In this document: positions 5,921 to 7,002 of the stretch, piece by piece
Layout of the letters: the number at the start of each line of letters is the position of its first letter
Position numbering within the stretch: position 1 is the first letter of the stretch
Source of the DNA: Thermoleophilia bacterium UBA5186
GTDB lineage: Bacteria; Actinomycetota; Thermoleophilia; Gaiellales; Gaiellaceae
Length of the DNA: 7,002 nucleotides
Assembly: GCA_002413095.1 (NCBI GenBank)
Contig: DHWI01000077.1
Coordinates: 1,635 to 8,636, forward strand
Direction of reading: 5' to 3'
The notes under the pieces: model-generated
What the model saw: only the letters and a program-made list of their open reading frames with translations
Told to the model about the DNA's origin: nothing
The model's database searches: none
Program-made: the position numbers and the translations under genes

Positions 5921-6870
5921 ACCCACTCGAGCGCGCGCTCGAGCTCGCGGAGCGGGGCCGGGGAGCGACGCGTCCGAATCCCGTCGTCGGCGCTGTCATC
6001 GTCCGCGACGGCGAGATCGTCGGCGAAGGCTGGCACGAGCGCTACGGAGGCCCACACGCCGAGGTCAACGCGCTCGCGGCAGCCGGGGAACGCGCCCGAG
6101 GCGCGACGATGGCGGTCACGCTCGAGCCGTGCTCCCACCACGGGAAGACGCCGCCCTGCGCCGACGCGCTGATCGCCGCGGGCATCGCCCGGATCGTCGC
6201 AGGTGCGGAGGATCCGAACCCGGAGGTGAGCGGCCGCGGCTTCGAGCGACTGCGCGCCGCCGGGGTCGAGGTCGAGGTCGCGGACGGAGAGCTCGGCTTC
6301 CGGGCGCGCGCCCAGAACGAGGGCTACAGAACGTGGGTGGCGAAAGGGAGGCCGTTCGTCGCGTACAAGGTCGCCGCGACGCTCGACGGCCGTGTCACGC
6401 TGCCCGGCCGGCGCTGGGTGACCGGTGACGCGAGCCGCCGGCTCGTCCACGAGCTCCGCGCACAGGCCGACGCCGTCGCCGTCGGGATGGGGACGGTGCG
6501 CGCCGACCAGCCGTTGCTGACCGCACGCGACGTCGGCGCTGAGCGCCAGCCGCGGCGCCTCGCGTTCGGTTCCGGCCCGCTGCCGGAGGGCTCCGAGCTC
6601 GAGCTCCGCACCGGCCCGATCACGCTGGAGCTCGCGCAGCTCGCGGAGGAGGGAGTGCAGTCGCTCCTGCTCGAAGGCGGGCCTACGCTCGCCACGGCGT
6701 TTCTCGCCGCCGACCTGGTCGACAAGGTGCTGCTGTTCGTCGCACCGACCATCGGCGGGACGGGACCGACGTTGATAGGAGAGCTGCCGGAGCCGGTCGC
6801 GCTTTCCCGGTTGACCACGCGCAGCGTGGGTGAAGACGTCCTGCTCATCGCGTACGTCCACGAGCCCTAG
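5917..6870 (+). CDS. ribD: Bifunctional riboflavin biosynthesis deaminase/reductase RibD
   Basis: RibD deaminates 2,5-diamino-6-ribosylamino-4(3H)-pyrimidinone 5'-phosphate and then reduces the ribose side chain with NADPH, giving 5-amino-6-ribitylaminouracil phosphate. The 317-residue product has an N-terminal cytidine-deaminase-like domain with NPVVGAVIV (21-29), the zinc motif His47-Ala48-Glu49, and EPCSHHGKTPPC (70-81; Cys72 and Cys81). A reductase domain follows from about 146: PFVAYKVAATLDGRV (146-160), WVTGDASR (167-174), VGMGTVRADQPLLT (188-201) and LLLEGGPTLA (249-258). It is about 50 residues shorter than E. coli RibD (367), mostly between 201 and 249, where the middle of the reductase domain is compact. 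GTG 5917 shares bases with the rpe TGA (GTGA), so translational coupling is expected. The gene ends with tandem in-frame TAG TAG. In Mycobacterium too, ribD (ribG) follows rpe, with ribE/ribC and ribAB-ribH nearby. No FMN riboswitch is visible before it. Confidence 0.95.
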   Translation: MNPLERALELAERGRGATRPNPVVGAVIVRDGEIVGEGWHERYGGPHAEVNALAAAGERARGATMAVTLEPCSHHGKTPPCADALIAAGIARIVAGAEDPNPEVSGRGFERLRAAGVEVEVADGELGFRARAQNEGYRTWVAKGRPFVAYKVAATLDGRVTLPGRRWVTGDASRRLVHELRAQADAVAVGMGTVRADQPLLTARDVGAERQPRRLAFGSGPLPEGSELELRTGPITLELAQLAEEGVQSLLLEGGPTLATAFLAADLVDKVLLFVAPTIGGTGPTLIGELPEPVALSRLTTRSVGEDVLLIAYVHEP

Positions 6871-7001
6871 TAGGAGGGCTTGGCGAAACGCGCGCTGAGC
6901 CGCCGGGCCGCGCTGGTCGTCCCGAGGACGGCGTCCTCAGTCGCGTCCGTACCCATCGGGTACGAGCACTCTGGCGAGCGAAGCTCGTCCCATTGCCTCG
7001 G
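6867..7001 (-). CDS. Possible C-terminal end of a convergent minus-strand gene; no known family
   Basis: The minus strand is open from the window edge to a TAG at 6869-6867, giving 44 residues that end EDAVLGTTSAARR then LSARFAKPSY. Its TAG shares the palindromic CTAG with the ribD stop, so the two genes would overlap tail to tail by 4 bp. About 86% of its third codon positions are G or C, but a + strand frame uses the same third positions, so this does not settle the strand. I recognise no family. If real, the riboflavin operon would end at ribD. If not, the region is a leader or spacer before a + strand gene further on. Confidence 0.25.
   Translation of the reverse strand, partial: PRQWDELRSPECSYPMGTDATEDAVLGTTSAARRLSARFAKPSY
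6924..6989 (+). other. Three consecutive hairpins downstream of ribD
   Basis: Three short stems with three-base loops follow one another: GAGGAC-GGC-GTCCTC (6924-6938, 6 bp), CGTACCC-ATC-GGGTACG (6948-6964, 7 bp) and GGCGAGC-GAA-GCTCGTC (6973-6989, 7 bp with one G-U pair). The G-U pair would be an A-C mismatch on the other strand, which mildly favours a + strand RNA. No T run follows any of them inside the window, so they are not canonical intrinsic terminators. They could be a structured leader of the next gene, an mRNA 3' end structure, or inverted repeats inside a minus-strand coding region. AGGAGG at 6872-6877 is a perfect Shine-Dalgarno sequence, but the nearest start, TTG 6880, is too close, and that frame (41 codons, open to the edge) looks unlike a protein I know. 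Confidence 0.4.
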
Positions 7002-7002
7002 A

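Noticed and set aside
5698..6861. Long open minus-strand frame (about 387 codons) opposite rpe and ribD
   Set aside because: It lies opposite two genes with clear motifs. Long antisense frames are expected in DNA with very high third-position G/C, and its sequence is Arg- and Asp-rich with no recognisable motif.
6871..7002. FMN riboswitch upstream of further rib genes
   Set aside because: I looked for its conserved core (GGGUGAAAUUCCC and the GACCGGCGGU-type segments) and found neither; only simple hairpins are present.
1..7002. Novel defence, mobile or CRISPR system
   Set aside because: I see no array of spaced repeats, transposase, integrase, phage gene or attachment-site duplication. All full-length genes belong to known housekeeping families in a recognised order.

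Overview
The window is gene-dense, very GC-rich bacterial chromosome. It has frequent GTG starts, short intergenic gaps and almost no recognisable Shine-Dalgarno sequences. Gene content and order point to an actinobacterium, most likely a deep-branching class such as Thermoleophilia. The class is my inference: fmt-rsmB-rpe-ribD is the actinobacterial order (as in Mycobacterium tuberculosis), but PriA keeps the full set of helicase motifs that Mycobacterium and Streptomyces PriA lack, and a deformylase gene sits next to fmt as in many other phyla. I see no mobile element, CRISPR array, tRNA or rRNA.

Layout on the + strand: (1) 1-312, the 3' end of a ZIP-type metal transporter. (2) 328-2259, priA, the replication-restart helicase. 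(3) 2260-2450, a gap with no + strand gene; its minus strand carries a well-formed small reading frame broken at a run of six C, overlapping the end of priA. (4) 2451-5062, a tight cluster def-fmt-rsmB (gaps of 10 and 7 bp), linking formylation of initiator Met-tRNA, removal of the formyl group from new proteins, and methylation of 16S rRNA C967. (5) 5063-5242, a gap with a textbook intrinsic terminator followed by a palindromic alternating purine-pyrimidine tract. (6) 5243-6870, rpe-ribD overlapping by 4 bp. Rpe makes or uses ribulose 5-phosphate, a precursor of riboflavin, and RibD catalyses two middle steps of riboflavin synthesis. (7) 6871-7002, an unassigned end with three consecutive short hairpins and an open frame on each strand.

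The genes are housekeeping: DNA replication restart, translation initiation and protein maturation, ribosome modification, pentose phosphate and riboflavin metabolism. No new defence or mobile system is visible. The items most worth a second look are the hidden minus-strand small gene after priA, the terminator plus Z-DNA-prone palindrome before rpe, the hairpin cluster after ribD, and substitutions in normally invariant Rpe motifs.
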